From: Planctomycetota bacterium
GTDB taxonomy: Bacteria > Planctomycetota > UBA1135 > GCA-002686595
Direction: 5' to 3'
NCBI GenBank assembly: GCA_016709875.1
Contig: JADJLZ010000001.1
Location: 186,001 to 250,000 of the forward strand
DNA length: 64,000 nucleotides
The notes beneath the pieces were generated by a model. That model was not told the origin of the DNA. It made no database searches and saw only the letters and a program-made list of their open reading frames with translations. Each line of letters opens with the position of its first letter. Position 1 is the stretch's first letter. Positions 43,732-53,859 of the stretch are shown piece after piece. A program made the position numbers and the translations under genes.

Positions 43732-46053
43732 GTGATCCGCGCTGCTTTTCTCGCGCTGCTCCTGTGCTGCACGCTGGGCTGCAAGCCCGACGCGCCGCAG
43801 GCCCCGCTGCCCGTCGACCAGAAGCTCGATCCCGACCTCAACTCCGCCTACCACGCCGAAAGCGCGGGCCAGTTCGCGGCCGCGCGCGAGCTCGCGGCGC
43901 AGTACGTCGCGAAGGGCGGAGCGCGCCCCGCGCAGGCCGAGTTCCTGATCGGGCTCTCCTTCCGCGACGAGAAGCGCAACGGCGAGGCGCTCGCGCACTT
44001 CGACCGCTGCGCGCAACTCGAGCCGGGCTACCTCGCGAGCCAGTACTACCGCGGCATGACAGCACTCGACCTGGGCCAGCTCGCAAAGGCGCGCGGCGCG
44101 TTCGAGACCTACCTGGCCGTGCAACCCGAGAAGGCCGAGGCGCTCTTCGGCCTGGGGCTGGTCGAGATCGAGGAGGACCGCCCGCAGGACGCCGCGGCGC
44201 ACTTCGAGCACGCCATCGCCCTCGTGCGCACGCGCCTCGCGCAGCCGGGCGACCAGGCCGATGCACGGCGCGACCTCGGCCGCTACCTCGCGCGCCTGGG
44301 AGACGTGTACACGCGCACCGGCGCGCTCGCCAAGGCGCGCACGGCGCTCGAAGAGTCGGTCAAGCTCTTGCCCGACCTCGACGAACCGCGCGCGAAGCTC
44401 GCGCACGTGGCCGAACTCGAACGCGCGGGCGCAGACAGCGCGCGAGCGCCCGCTCCGACGGCGGCGAGCGGCCGCTCGATCCACTTCACCGACTTCACAG
44501 CGCACAGCGGCATCGATTTCACGCTCACCAGCGGCCGCTTTCCCCCGACGCAGATCCTGGAGGTGAAGGGCGGCGGCCTCGCGCTCGTCGACTACGACGA
44601 CGACGGCGACCTCGACCTCTTCGTGCCCAACGGCGCCTACCTCGATGCGCCGGACGCGGGCCCGGGCGCGCGCCTCTTCGAGAACCTCGGCGACCTGCAG
44701 TTCCGCGACGTGACGAAGGAGGCCGGCATCAGCTTCCACGGCTGGGGCGAGGGCGTCGCGGTCGGCGACTACGACGGCGACGGGCACGACGACCTGTTCG
44801 TCGCCTGCTTCGGGCGCAACCGGCTGCTGCGCAACACCGGCCACAAAAGCTTCGAGGACGTCACCGAAGCCGCGGGCCTCGACGATGCCTACTGGTCCAC
44901 CGGCGCCTCCTTCGGCGACCTCGACGGCGACGGCGATCTCGACCTGTACGTGTCGGACTACCTCGTCTTCGATCCCAAGCATCCGCCGGCGAAGGAGCGC
45001 TACCACCAGGTCGAGGTCTTCGGCGGGCCGCTCTCGCAGACGCCGCAACCCGACATGCTCTGGGAGAACCTCGGCGACGGACGCTTCCGCGATGCGAGCG
45101 AGAGCTCGAACATCCGCTCGGTGAAGCCCGGGCTGGGCTTGGGCGCGCTGATCCTCGATTTCGACGGCGACGGCAAGCAGGACGTGTTCGTGGGCAACGA
45201 TTCGACGCCCAAATTCCTGCTGCGCAACCTCGGTGAGATGAAGTTCGAGGACGTCGGCGTGCGCGCAGGCCTGGCGGTCAACGCCGACGGTGCGGCGCAG
45301 GCGACGATGGGCATCGCGGTCGGCGATGTGAATGGCGACGGGCAGCCCGATCTGTTCACGACCAACTTCGCGGACGACACCAACACGCTCTTCGTCTCCG
45401 TGCCCGGCCGCGCGCTGTGGAGCGACGCGACGCGCCAGTTCGGCCTGGGCGCGGTATCACGGCCCTTCGTCGGCTGGGCGACCTGGTTCGGCGACTACGA
45501 CCTCGACGGCGATGAGGATCTGGTCGTGTTCAACGGCCACGTCTACCCGCAGGCGACGCTGGCGACGATGAACGCGGACTTCAAGGAGACGCCGCTCTTG
45601 TTCGCGCGCAACGGCGCGCGCTTCGAACGCGTCGAGGCGAAGACCGCGGGCGACTGGCTCGCCGAAGTGCACGCCGACCGCAGCGCGGTCTTCGGCGACC
45701 TCGACGGCGACGGGGACCTCGACGTGATCGTGGGCGAGCTCGACGGCAAGCTGCGCGTCCTGCGCAACGACGCGAGCGGTGGGCACTGGCTCGAGGTCGC
45801 GCTGCACGACGCTCGCAAGGGCTCGAAGAACCACCGCGGCCTGGGCGCAAAGATCACGCTCACCGCGGGCAGTTCGAAACAGACGCGCTGGATCTTCAGC
45901 GGCGGCAGCTACCAGGCCGCGAACTCGATGCGTGCGCACTTCGGCCTCGTGGACGCGTCGAAGGTCGCGCTCGAGGTGTGCTGGCCGGATGGGACGGTGC
46001 AGCCGATCGCGGACGTCGCGATCGACCGCAAGCTGGTCGTCGAACATCCCTGA
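43732..46053 (+). CDS. TPR - VCBS - ASPIC/UnbV lipoprotein
   Basis: 773 residues from a GTG at 43732. The lipobox LLLCCTLGC predicts acylation at Cys17. Residues 35-235 are TPR-like helices. Residues 250-690 carry VCBS/FG-GAP repeats ('ALVDYDDDGDLDLFVPNG', 'AVGDYDGDGHDDLFVACFG', 'SFGDLDGDGDLDLYVSDY', 'LILDFDGDGKQDVFVGND', 'AVGDVNGDGQPDLFTTNF', 'WFGDYDLDGDEDLVVFNGHVYP', 'VFGDLDGDGDLDVIVGELDGK'). The C-terminal ASPIC/UnbV domain contains 'NHRGLGAKITL', 'GGSYQAANSMRAHFGL' and 'VCWPDGT'. This CRTAC1-like architecture is common in planctomycetes and acidobacteria. It is a surface or periplasmic protein of unknown ligand. Confidence 0.87.
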   Translation: MIRAAFLALLLCCTLGCKPDAPQAPLPVDQKLDPDLNSAYHAESAGQFAAARELAAQYVAKGGARPAQAEFLIGLSFRDEKRNGEALAHFDRCAQLEPGYLASQYYRGMTALDLGQLAKARGAFETYLAVQPEKAEALFGLGLVEIEEDRPQDAAAHFEHAIALVRTRLAQPGDQADARRDLGRYLARLGDVYTRTGALAKARTALEESVKLLPDLDEPRAKLAHVAELERAGADSARAPAPTAASGRSIHFTDFTAHSGIDFTLTSGRFPPTQILEVKGGGLALVDYDDDGDLDLFVPNGAYLDAPDAGPGARLFENLGDLQFRDVTKEAGISFHGWGEGVAVGDYDGDGHDDLFVACFGRNRLLRNTGHKSFEDVTEAAGLDDAYWSTGASFGDLDGDGDLDLYVSDYLVFDPKHPPAKERYHQVEVFGGPLSQTPQPDMLWENLGDGRFRDASESSNIRSVKPGLGLGALILDFDGDGKQDVFVGNDSTPKFLLRNLGEMKFEDVGVRAGLAVNADGAAQATMGIAVGDVNGDGQPDLFTTNFADDTNTLFVSVPGRALWSDATRQFGLGAVSRPFVGWATWFGDYDLDGDEDLVVFNGHVYPQATLATMNADFKETPLLFARNGARFERVEAKTAGDWLAEVHADRSAVFGDLDGDGDLDVIVGELDGKLRVLRNDASGGHWLEVALHDARKGSKNHRGLGAKITLTAGSSKQTRWIFSGGSYQAANSMRAHFGLVDASKVALEVCWPDGTVQPIADVAIDRKLVVEHP

Positions 46054-46079
46054 GGGAACGGGCTCAAGCCCGGCCTCCC
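46054..46079 (+). terminator. hairpin after the ASPIC/UnbV gene
   Basis: CGGGC-TCAA-GCCCG (46059-46072) is flanked by outer GGGA/TCCC arms, directly after the stop codon. It has no T-tract. It probably ends the lipoprotein transcript before the toxin-antitoxin operon. Confidence 0.45.
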
Positions 46080-46092
46080 GGAATGACGATTG

Positions 46093-46116
46093 CCTTAGTC
46101 CATACCTTAGTCCACA
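46093..46116. promoter_or_regulatory. tandem 12-bp direct repeat upstream of the antitoxin gene
   Basis: CCTTAGTCCATA is followed immediately by CCTTAGTCCACA (11 of 12 identical), ending 8 bases before the ATG at 46125. Antitoxins of this class bind their own promoters, so this may be the autoregulatory operator. The site is unusually AT-rich for the region. Confidence 0.45.
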
Positions 46117-46124
46117 CTGACCGC

Positions 46125-46415
46125 ATGGCACGCAAGCCCAAGACCCGATCGCGCTCCGGGGCCCGTCCTGCCCCGCGCCAAGTGAACATCCACGAGGCCA
46201 AGACTCAGTTCTCGAAGCTCGTGGAGCGAGCCGAGGCCGGCGAGGAGATCATCATCGCCCGCGACGGACAGCCGTGTGCGCGTCTTGTGCCGCTCGCGGC
46301 AGGATCGCGTCGCTCGCTGACGGGCAAGTTCGCGGGGCAGATCTGGATGGCTGACGACTTCATGGAGACCCCCCAGGACGTGATCGACTCGTTCTACGAC
46401 AGCAAGTTCCCGTGA
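46125..46415 (+). CDS. Phd/YefM-family antitoxin
   Basis: 96 residues from the ATG at 46125; an upstream ATG at 46083 would translate through the direct repeat and is less likely. A basic N-terminal tail is followed by the family core 'VNIHEAKTQFSKLVERAEAGEEIIIARDGQPCARLVPL'. This matches the DNA-binding part of prevent-host-death proteins (xNxxEAKxxLSxLxxxxxxGExxxIxRxGxPxAxLVP). The C-terminal part 'MADDFMETPQDVIDSFY' is the toxin-binding tail. It overlaps the PIN toxin gene as GTGA, the usual coupled arrangement. Confidence 0.9.
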   Translation: MARKPKTRSRSGARPAPRQVNIHEAKTQFSKLVERAEAGEEIIIARDGQPCARLVPLAAGSRRSLTGKFAGQIWMADDFMETPQDVIDSFYDSKFP

Positions 46416-46798
46416 AACTCCTGCTCGACACCCACGCGCTCATGTGGTGGACCGGAGAGCCCGGACGCCTCTCGCCGCGCGTGCGTGAACTGCTGGACGA
46501 CGATCGCACGGAGCTCGTGTGGAGCGTCGTTGGAACGTGGGAGCTCGCACTGAAGATCTCTCGCGGCAAGCTCAAGCTCCCGCTCCCCCTGCCTCAGTTC
46601 CTCGATGCAAGCGTCCACCATGCGGGGATTCAGAGTCTCTCGATCGAGGCCAGACATGCCCTCGCGCAACTCGAGCTGCCCGGACACCATTGGGACCCGT
46701 TCGACCGCATGCTGATCGCCCAGGCACAGGTCGAGGGACTCGGCATCGTTTCGATGGACCGCGCCTTCGCGCGGTACGCTGTCGAGACGATCTGGTGA
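46412..46798 (+). CDS. PIN-domain (VapC-type) toxin
   Basis: 128 residues from a GTG. The PIN-domain acidic residues are in place: D6 in LLLDTHALMWW, E44 in 'VVGTWELALKISRGKL', and the C-terminal 'HHWDPFDRMLIAQAQ' and 'IVSMDRAF'. This subgroup (DTHALLWW ... WDPFDRMLIAQA) normally pairs with Phd/YefM-type antitoxins, as here. Expected activity: magnesium-dependent RNA cleavage when the antitoxin is lost. The gene pair sits between a terminator and the convergent dapD gene, consistent with a self-contained, mobile module. Confidence 0.92.
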   Translation: MKLLLDTHALMWWTGEPGRLSPRVRELLDDDRTELVWSVVGTWELALKISRGKLKLPLPLPQFLDASVHHAGIQSLSIEARHALAQLELPGHHWDPFDRMLIAQAQVEGLGIVSMDRAFARYAVETIW

Positions 46799-46811
46799 TC
46801 TCGCGGAACGC

Positions 46812-47591
46812 TCAGGAACTCGGAATTCCCTCGCGCAGCGCGCTCTCCAGCGCCGTCGCGCGATCCGTCTTGTCGTCGCGGTACTTGACGATCAGGGCGC
46901 AGGCGGCGTGAAGGCCCTTCGCCGAGCCCCACACGCCGCCCATCGGCCGCGATCCGGGCACGAGCACGGCGCGCTCGGGGATCTCGAGCGGGTGTTCGCG
47001 CGTGCCGCGCAGCTCGACATGCTTGACGAGGTCGAACACCGGCGTGCTCGCGGTGATGATCACGCCCGCGGCGATCACAGCACCCTTGCGCACCAGCACG
47101 CCCTCGTAGATGCCGGTGTTTCCGCCGACGAAGCACTCGTCCTCGACGATCACCGGGCGCGCGTTCGCGGGCTCGAGCACGCCGCCGATCTGCGCGGCGG
47201 CGGAGAGGTGCACCCGCTCGCCGATCTGCGCGCACGAGCCGACCAGCGCGTGGCTGTCGATCATCGAACCCGCGCCGACGTAGGCTCCGACGTTGACGTA
47301 CATCGGCGGCATGCACACGACGCCGGGCGCGAGGTACGCGCCGCGGCGCACGGCCGAGCCGCCGGGCACGACGCGCACTCCGTCCTGCTCACTCCAGCTG
47401 CGCACGGGGAAGGCCTGCTTGTCGCGGAACGAAGGGCCCTGCTGGACCACCGGGCTCGAACGGAAGAGCGCCAGGATCTCCTCCTTGACCCAGGCGTGGA
47501 TCGTCCAGCTCCCGTCGCTCGCGCGCTCGGCGACGCGCACTTCGCCGCGCTCGAGCGCGTCGAGCAGCTCCATTCCCTTGCAGGTCTTCAT
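46812..47591 (-). CDS. dapD: tetrahydrodipicolinate N-succinyltransferase
   Basis: 259 residues from the ATG at 47591. The N-terminal helical domain is followed by left-handed beta-helix hexapeptide repeats ('PGVVCMPPMYVNVGAYVGAGSMIDSHALVGSCAQIGERVHLSA' region, about 89-131; 'VIVEDECFVGGNTGIYEG', about 147-164). These are highly characteristic of DapD, including AQIGGVLEP. It catalyses succinylation of tetrahydrodipicolinate in the lysine/diaminopimelate pathway. The ATG overlaps the dapE stop as ATGA, so the two genes are coupled. Confidence 0.93.
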   Translation of the reverse strand: MKTCKGMELLDALERGEVRVAERASDGSWTIHAWVKEEILALFRSSPVVQQGPSFRDKQAFPVRSWSEQDGVRVVPGGSAVRRGAYLAPGVVCMPPMYVNVGAYVGAGSMIDSHALVGSCAQIGERVHLSAAAQIGGVLEPANARPVIVEDECFVGGNTGIYEGVLVRKGAVIAAGVIITASTPVFDLVKHVELRGTREHPLEIPERAVLVPGSRPMGGVWGSAKGLHAACALIVKYRDDKTDRATALESALREGIPSS

Positions 47592-48601
47592 GCCTTGCTC
47601 CTCGCGAGCAGCTCGCGCGCGGTCTTCGCGTGCCGCACGGCCGCTTCCTCGATGTCGCTCGTCTTGACCTTCTCGTGGTCGGTGTGCGCATCGAGGATCG
47701 AACCCGGCCCGTAGAGCAGCGGGGTCCCCCAGCGCGGCATGTGCGGCACATCCGTGCCGAAGGCGATCGTGATGCTCTCTTCGCCCGCGGGCACCTCGAA
47801 CTCGACCGGCGCGTAGCCCTTCGAGTTCTCCGCCACGCGCACGTTCGGACCGAGGCAGCGCTCCAGACGTGCGCGCACATCGGAGAGCGGCTCGACCGTG
47901 CGGATCATGACGTCCGCCTCGGCCTCCTCGGCGACCACGTTGGCCGCGACACCGCCCTTCATGATCCCGATGTTGAGCGAGCCCGGCCCGAGCACGGGGT
48001 GCTCGCCCCAGGTCTGCGAGAGCAGGCGGTGCGCGCAGTGCACGAGCTCGTGCACGGCGCTCGGCCCGACGTTCTGCGAGCTGTGGCCAGCGACGCCGCG
48101 CGCGACGAGCTTGCCCTTGAGCGTGCCCTTGCCTGCGCGCACGAAACGGTTGCCGGTCGGCTCTCCGACGATCACGTGGTGCGGGTTCCAGGGCTCGGAA
48201 AGACGGGCGTTCGCGAGCGCCGCGCCCGCGCTGTCGGTCTCCTCGCCGACGGTGAAGAGCAGGCCGAAGCGGCGCTCGCCCGCGGCGAGCAGCGCGCGCG
48301 CGGCCTGCAGCATCGCGAGCGCCTGACCCTTCGCGTCGCAGGCGCCGCGGCCGTGGATCCAATTGCCCTCGGGGCGCGGCCCGAAGTAGGGCGGCACCGT
48401 GTCCAGGTGCGTGCAGAACACGACGCTGGGTGCGTCGGCGCGCACGAGCACGTTGAAACGGCCGGGCGCGAGCTCCTGGCGCTCGACGGCGAGGCCAAGG
48501 GCAGAGAACTCGCGCGCGAGGGCGTCGCCGTAGTCGCCCTCCGCGCCCGTGACGGAGGGGATCGCGATCCAGTCGAGCAACGTCTTGAAGTCTCGTTCCA
48601 T
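47588..48601 (-). CDS. dapE: M20-family deacylase, probable succinyl-diaminopimelate desuccinylase
   Basis: 337 residues. Zinc ligands are in FCTHLDTVPP (H65, D67), 'GRGACDAKGQALAML' (bridging Asp), 'TVGEETDSAG' (catalytic and metal Glu), 'IVGEPTGN' and the terminal 'HTDHEKVKTSDI'. A dimerisation domain is inserted ('GTLKGKLVARGVAGHSSQNVGPSAVHEL'). The M20 family also includes ArgE and other amidohydrolases. The coupling to dapD makes DapE the natural call. The product, LL-diaminopimelate, feeds lysine and peptidoglycan. Confidence 0.85.
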   Translation of the reverse strand: MERDFKTLLDWIAIPSVTGAEGDYGDALAREFSALGLAVERQELAPGRFNVLVRADAPSVVFCTHLDTVPPYFGPRPEGNWIHGRGACDAKGQALAMLQAARALLAAGERRFGLLFTVGEETDSAGAALANARLSEPWNPHHVIVGEPTGNRFVRAGKGTLKGKLVARGVAGHSSQNVGPSAVHELVHCAHRLLSQTWGEHPVLGPGSLNIGIMKGGVAANVVAEEAEADVMIRTVEPLSDVRARLERCLGPNVRVAENSKGYAPVEFEVPAGEESITIAFGTDVPHMPRWGTPLLYGPGSILDAHTDHEKVKTSDIEEAAVRHAKTARELLARSKA

Positions 48602-48657
48602 ACGCAGATCACGCTATCCTACGCACCTCGATCCCTCCCTCCCACTGCGAGTCCCCC

Positions 48658-49425
48658 ATGCTGTTCCAGGCCCTGCTCCTCACCATCGCCCCCTCCCTCC
48701 CCGCGCGCGCCGACTTCAAGGAGGTGCGCAAGCAGTACGTCGAGCTCGCCGGCAAGCACGACAAGGACGCCGTCGTCGCGCTGTGGAAGGCGAACCCGGG
48801 CATGGTGCTGCCCGCGATCGACGCCGACCTCGAGGGCAGCCTGCGCGAGCAGGAGAAGGGCAATCCGCCGAACATGGAGAAGGTCAAAGAGCAGCACACG
48901 CGCGCGCTCTTCGGCGCCGAGTGCGCGACGATCGCGACCGGCCATCCGATCCTGCTGGACTACGCCTCCTCCTTCGTAGGCTGGAACGCGGAGCAGAAGC
49001 GCCAGTTCCGCGACGGGCAGAAGGTCTGCGGCGCGTCGGGCGCTGCGCTGAAGAAGGGCGACAACGCCGGCGCGCTGGCCAAGGGCAAGGAGTGCGTCGA
49101 ACGCGCGAGCGCGCTCGGCGACTGGTGGGGCACCGCGATGGGCTACGACGCGGTCGGCCGCGCCGCGCAAGCGCTCGGCGGTATGGACGACGCGATCACC
49201 GCGCTCAGCCAGGCGCGCCTTCTGAACCACGACCTCGGGCTCTCGGGCGACGAGTACGAGGAGCTCGGCCTGCTCGCCGACCTGAGCATCGCGGGCGAGC
49301 GCTGGCAGCGCGCGCTGGTCTTCGTGCACGACGCGCAGGCCCTCGCCAAGGCGCTCGGCGACGCCGACGGCGCGAAGGCGCTGGAGGCCAAGGAAGCCAG
49401 CGTGCGCGCGAAACTGGGCGGCTAG
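48658..49425 (+). CDS. exported helical (TPR-like) protein of unknown function
   Basis: 255 residues with a weak signal peptide (MLFQALLLTIAPSLPARA, cleavage probably after ARA). The rest is alpha-helical with repeated 'GxxAxAxxxxxxAxxLGD' units in the last 130 residues ('AGALAKGKECVERASALGDWWGTAMGYDAVGRAAQALGG', 'ALVFVHDAQALAKALGDADGA'), consistent with TPR motifs. It diverges from dapE with 56 bases between. I recognise no family beyond this. Confidence 0.65.
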   Translation: MLFQALLLTIAPSLPARADFKEVRKQYVELAGKHDKDAVVALWKANPGMVLPAIDADLEGSLREQEKGNPPNMEKVKEQHTRALFGAECATIATGHPILLDYASSFVGWNAEQKRQFRDGQKVCGASGAALKKGDNAGALAKGKECVERASALGDWWGTAMGYDAVGRAAQALGGMDDAITALSQARLLNHDLGLSGDEYEELGLLADLSIAGERWQRALVFVHDAQALAKALGDADGAKALEAKEASVRAKLGG

Positions 49426-49496
49426 AGCCCCATTTCCGCCCGAGGTTCAAGTCTGGAGACCTCCGCGCCCGACGAGCGCGCACGGAGGCCTCCAGC

Positions 49497-50270
49497 ATGC
49501 TGCGTATTCTCGTCCTTTCGTTCTGTGCTCTCGCCCTTCCCGGTGCCACCGTCGAGGACGGAGCGGCCTGGGTGAAGGACGCCGAGGCGAAGCTCTATTG
49601 CTGGCCCGCGCCGCACGCGACGGTGCGCTTCCAGGTCCACACCGACGCACTCGCGCCGCTGATCGACGCGATGAAACAGGACCTCGAGAAGAAGCCCGAC
49701 GCAGCCGGCGCGCGCTTCGTCGCCGCGCTCGAGAAGCTCGAGATCTCCGGTTCGATCGACACCGCGACAGGCAAGTACGACACCGAGATCAAGATCGACC
49801 TCGACGAGTCCGACGCGCGCGCGAAAGCCGCAGCCCAGACCGTTCGCCAGCGCCTGCGCGCGACCATCGGGGGCTGTTTCGCGAGCCTGCCGCTGCAGGA
49901 CCCCGCGCTGCTGCGCAAGGGTGCCGCCGTGAGCAGCGCCGAGGAGACGACCGACGAGCACGTCGTCACCAGCAACGGCATGCATCCGGGGGACACGACC
50001 GTGCTGCACATCTCGCGCGAGAGCGGCCTGCCGCGCCAAATCGAGTTGCCGCGCATGACGATCGGCATCGCCTACGCCGAGGCGACGCGCGGCCACTTCG
50101 TGCCGGCGAGCCTGGACCTCGACTCGAAGATGGCGCCCGCCTCGCACGCCGAGTTCAGCTGGCAGCACGAAGGCGAAGTCTGGTTCCCCGAGCACGTGCG
50201 CCTCAGCGCCAAGGGCGCCCAGGCGAAGATCGACTTCGATCACCTCGTGATCGAGCCGCACAAGCCCTGA
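49497..50270 (+). CDS. exported protein of unknown function
   Basis: 257 residues from the ATG at 49497, with GGAGG eleven bases upstream. It has a signal-like N-terminus (MLRILVLSFCALALPGATV). The body alternates charged helices and beta-strands ('GSIDTATGKYDTEIKIDLDES', 'DTTVLHISRESGLPRQIELPRM', 'AEFSWQHEGEVWFPEHVRLSAKG') and could form a lipoprotein-carrier-like (LolA/LppX-type) beta-barrel half. That is only a shape-based guess. It is convergent with the DUF1028 gene, with stops directly adjacent. Confidence 0.6.
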   Translation: MLRILVLSFCALALPGATVEDGAAWVKDAEAKLYCWPAPHATVRFQVHTDALAPLIDAMKQDLEKKPDAAGARFVAALEKLEISGSIDTATGKYDTEIKIDLDESDARAKAAAQTVRQRLRATIGGCFASLPLQDPALLRKGAAVSSAEETTDEHVVTSNGMHPGDTTVLHISRESGLPRQIELPRMTIGIAYAEATRGHFVPASLDLDSKMAPASHAEFSWQHEGEVWFPEHVRLSAKGAQAKIDFDHLVIEPHKP

Positions 50271-51797
50271 TCAGGGCACGACGAGGAAGCCGTCGGCGTT
50301 CGTCGCGAGCGCCGGCCCGCTCGCGTCCGCGAGCCGCAGCGCCGCGAAATCGAAGTGCTGGCCGATCGCGCCGCTGAGCGAGAGCGCCGGAGCGTTGTAG
50401 GCCCCCTGCGCGCGGCCCGCGGCCGAGAGCAGACCGAAGGTGTGCACGAAGCGCGCTCCGTTCGCTCCGTTCACGCTGGCGAAGAACAGGCCATCCGCGT
50501 TGAGCGGGACCTGCACGCCGCCGAAGAAGGTGCCCGGCTGCGTGCCCGACGCGCTCGCGAGCATCAGGTACGAAGCGCCAGCCTCGCTCGCGCCGAAGTT
50601 GGCGACCAGCGGGACGCTGGCGCCGGCCGAAGCCGAGAGCTCCTGGTAGCCGCACGCGAAGGGCGCGAGCGGCTCGACCTCGACCGAAACGGGCGGCCAG
50701 AGCAGGAACGAGCGCGTCGCGTGGTGCGCGGTGAGGCGCACCTTCGCGCTGCCGGTCTGCGTTCCGGCGCCGATCGCGAAGCGGAAGCGGCCGCCGCCGA
50801 GGTTTTCGACCGGCCCCAGATCGACGAAGGGGCTCGACGGATCGAGTTCGAGCGAGAGTGTCGCTGGAATCGTGACCGGACCTCCGTCGACATCGCGCAG
50901 CTCGACCTCGACCTGCGTGCGCGTCGCGCCGTCGGCGGGCATCGACTGCGCGAGCGGGGTGGCGATGCTCCGCACCTGGTCCACACGGCCGTGCAGCGAC
51001 GCGCGCCAACTCGCGTAGGCCGTCTCGAGCAGCAGCACGGGCTCGGGGCCACCCGGCCCGCTGACCGCGTTCAGGTTGAGCCAGTAGTCGCCGCCCGCGC
51101 AGCCGTTCGCCACGTTGCACAAGCTCTCGGGATCGCCCATGCGCGCGACGATCAGGAAGCCCGTGTAGGCCGAGTAGGTGAAGCTCGGCGGCGGCGAACC
51201 GCAGCTCGTCGGCGCGAACAGGTTGCACGAGCAGCGGCCATCGCCGCCGTCCGCGCGCGCGGCCTCCATCGCGGCGACGAGTTTCTGCGAGACGTCGCCG
51301 GGCGCGCTGAGCAGCGCCTCTTCGGCGTCGTAGAGCGGCAGCACGCCGGCGAGCACGTTGCCCTGGATCGCGTAGCGGATGTCCTCGAACTCGCCCGCGA
51401 TGCTCCAGCAGGCCTGGCCACAGTTCGTGCCAGTGAAGCTCGCCGGGAAGTGCGTGAAGTCGGCGATGCCGTACTGTCGGCTCTGGTGCTGGTTGTCGTG
51501 CGCGGCCAGGCGCGCGAGGATCACCTGCGGATCCGCTCCCTCGTGCAGCAGGTTCCAGATGCGCTGGCGGTTCTGCCCGCTGGCGTCGATCGCCGATTGC
51601 GCCGCCGCCACGCCGACGCCGGGCACGACCACCGGCAGGTAGTGCTCGAGGTCGAAGCCGTCCAGACAGGTCGCCGAGCCGATGGCGACCTCGCCCGTGC
51701 GCGTGTTGACGATCAGGATCGACCAGGTGGCGCGCGCGGGCAGGGCGAGCAGCGTGCTCGCGAGGGCCAGCGCGAGGATCGAACGGAAGCGGCGCAT
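50271..51797 (-). CDS. exported DUF1028 protein with extra C-terminal domain
   Basis: 508 residues. The signal peptide (MRRFRSILALALASTLLALPARA) is followed directly by the DUF1028 start ATWSILIVNTRTGEVAIGSATC, where the mature N-terminus would be the Ntn-hydrolase-like position. 'GVAAAQSAIDASGQNRQRIWNLLHEG' and 'AQYGI'-like 'QSRQYGIADFTHFPASFTGTNC' complete the domain (about 24-260). A beta-sandwich region (about 290-400) and a C-terminal domain follow. The C-terminal domain ends 'HFDFAALRLADASGPALATN', resembling the tail of the beta-helix paralogs. It contains many cysteines outside the signal, which fits extracellular disulfides. Activity unknown. Confidence 0.82.
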   Translation of the reverse strand: MRRFRSILALALASTLLALPARATWSILIVNTRTGEVAIGSATCLDGFDLEHYLPVVVPGVGVAAAQSAIDASGQNRQRIWNLLHEGADPQVILARLAAHDNQHQSRQYGIADFTHFPASFTGTNCGQACWSIAGEFEDIRYAIQGNVLAGVLPLYDAEEALLSAPGDVSQKLVAAMEAARADGGDGRCSCNLFAPTSCGSPPPSFTYSAYTGFLIVARMGDPESLCNVANGCAGGDYWLNLNAVSGPGGPEPVLLLETAYASWRASLHGRVDQVRSIATPLAQSMPADGATRTQVEVELRDVDGGPVTIPATLSLELDPSSPFVDLGPVENLGGGRFRFAIGAGTQTGSAKVRLTAHHATRSFLLWPPVSVEVEPLAPFACGYQELSASAGASVPLVANFGASEAGASYLMLASASGTQPGTFFGGVQVPLNADGLFFASVNGANGARFVHTFGLLSAAGRAQGAYNAPALSLSGAIGQHFDFAALRLADASGPALATNADGFLVVP

Positions 51798-51843
51798 TCA
51801 CGCCAGTCTACCCCCGCCACGCGCGGACGGGTCGAAAGACCGT

Positions 51844-52352
51844 TCAGGCCTCTTCGAGCGTGAGCGAAACGAGCTTCGCGCCCGCCGCAACGGCCTGGCC
51901 GGCGGCGACGTGCAGCTCCTTCACGACGCCCGCCTGGGGAGCCGCGATCTCGTTCTGCATCTTCATCGCCGAGAGGATCAAGAGCGGCTGGCCCTTCGCA
52001 ACCACGTCACCCTTCTTCACCAGCAGCTCGACCACCACGCCCGGCATGATCGCCTTAACGACACCGCCGCCCTTGCCGGCCGCGCGCTCGGCCGCGTGCG
52101 CGGCGCGCTCGCGCTCGTTCTCGAGCTCGATCTCGTAGTAGAGGCCCGCGAGCGTGACGGCGACACGTGCCTCGCTGCCCTCGACCGAGAGCGCGTAGCT
52201 CTTGCCCTCGCACTGCGCGACCACCTGGCCGTACTCGTCCACCTGCTCGTAGCGCAGCGCGAGCGGCTTGCCGTCCACGTGCACGACGAGCTCGCCCAGG
52301 CGCTCGACCAGTTCGACCTCGTGCGCACGGCCGTTGACGGTGGCGAAGTACT

Positions 52353-52356
<4 letters not shown>
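51844..52356 (-). CDS. biotin carboxyl carrier subunit of an acyl-CoA carboxylase
   Basis: 170 residues from a GTG that overlaps the biotin carboxylase stop as GTGA. The N-terminal region is beta-rich. The C-terminal biotinyl domain (about 98-170) has the AMKM biotinylation site (Lys132 in SAMKMQNEIAAP), with 'VKAIMPGVVVELLVKKGDVV' before it. It should be the carrier for the biotin carboxylase encoded just upstream. The carboxyltransferase at 56947 completes the enzyme. Confidence 0.9.
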
Positions 52357-53835
<1,479 letters not shown>

Positions 53836-53859
53836 GGGGGGCGACAGGATACCCGAGCG

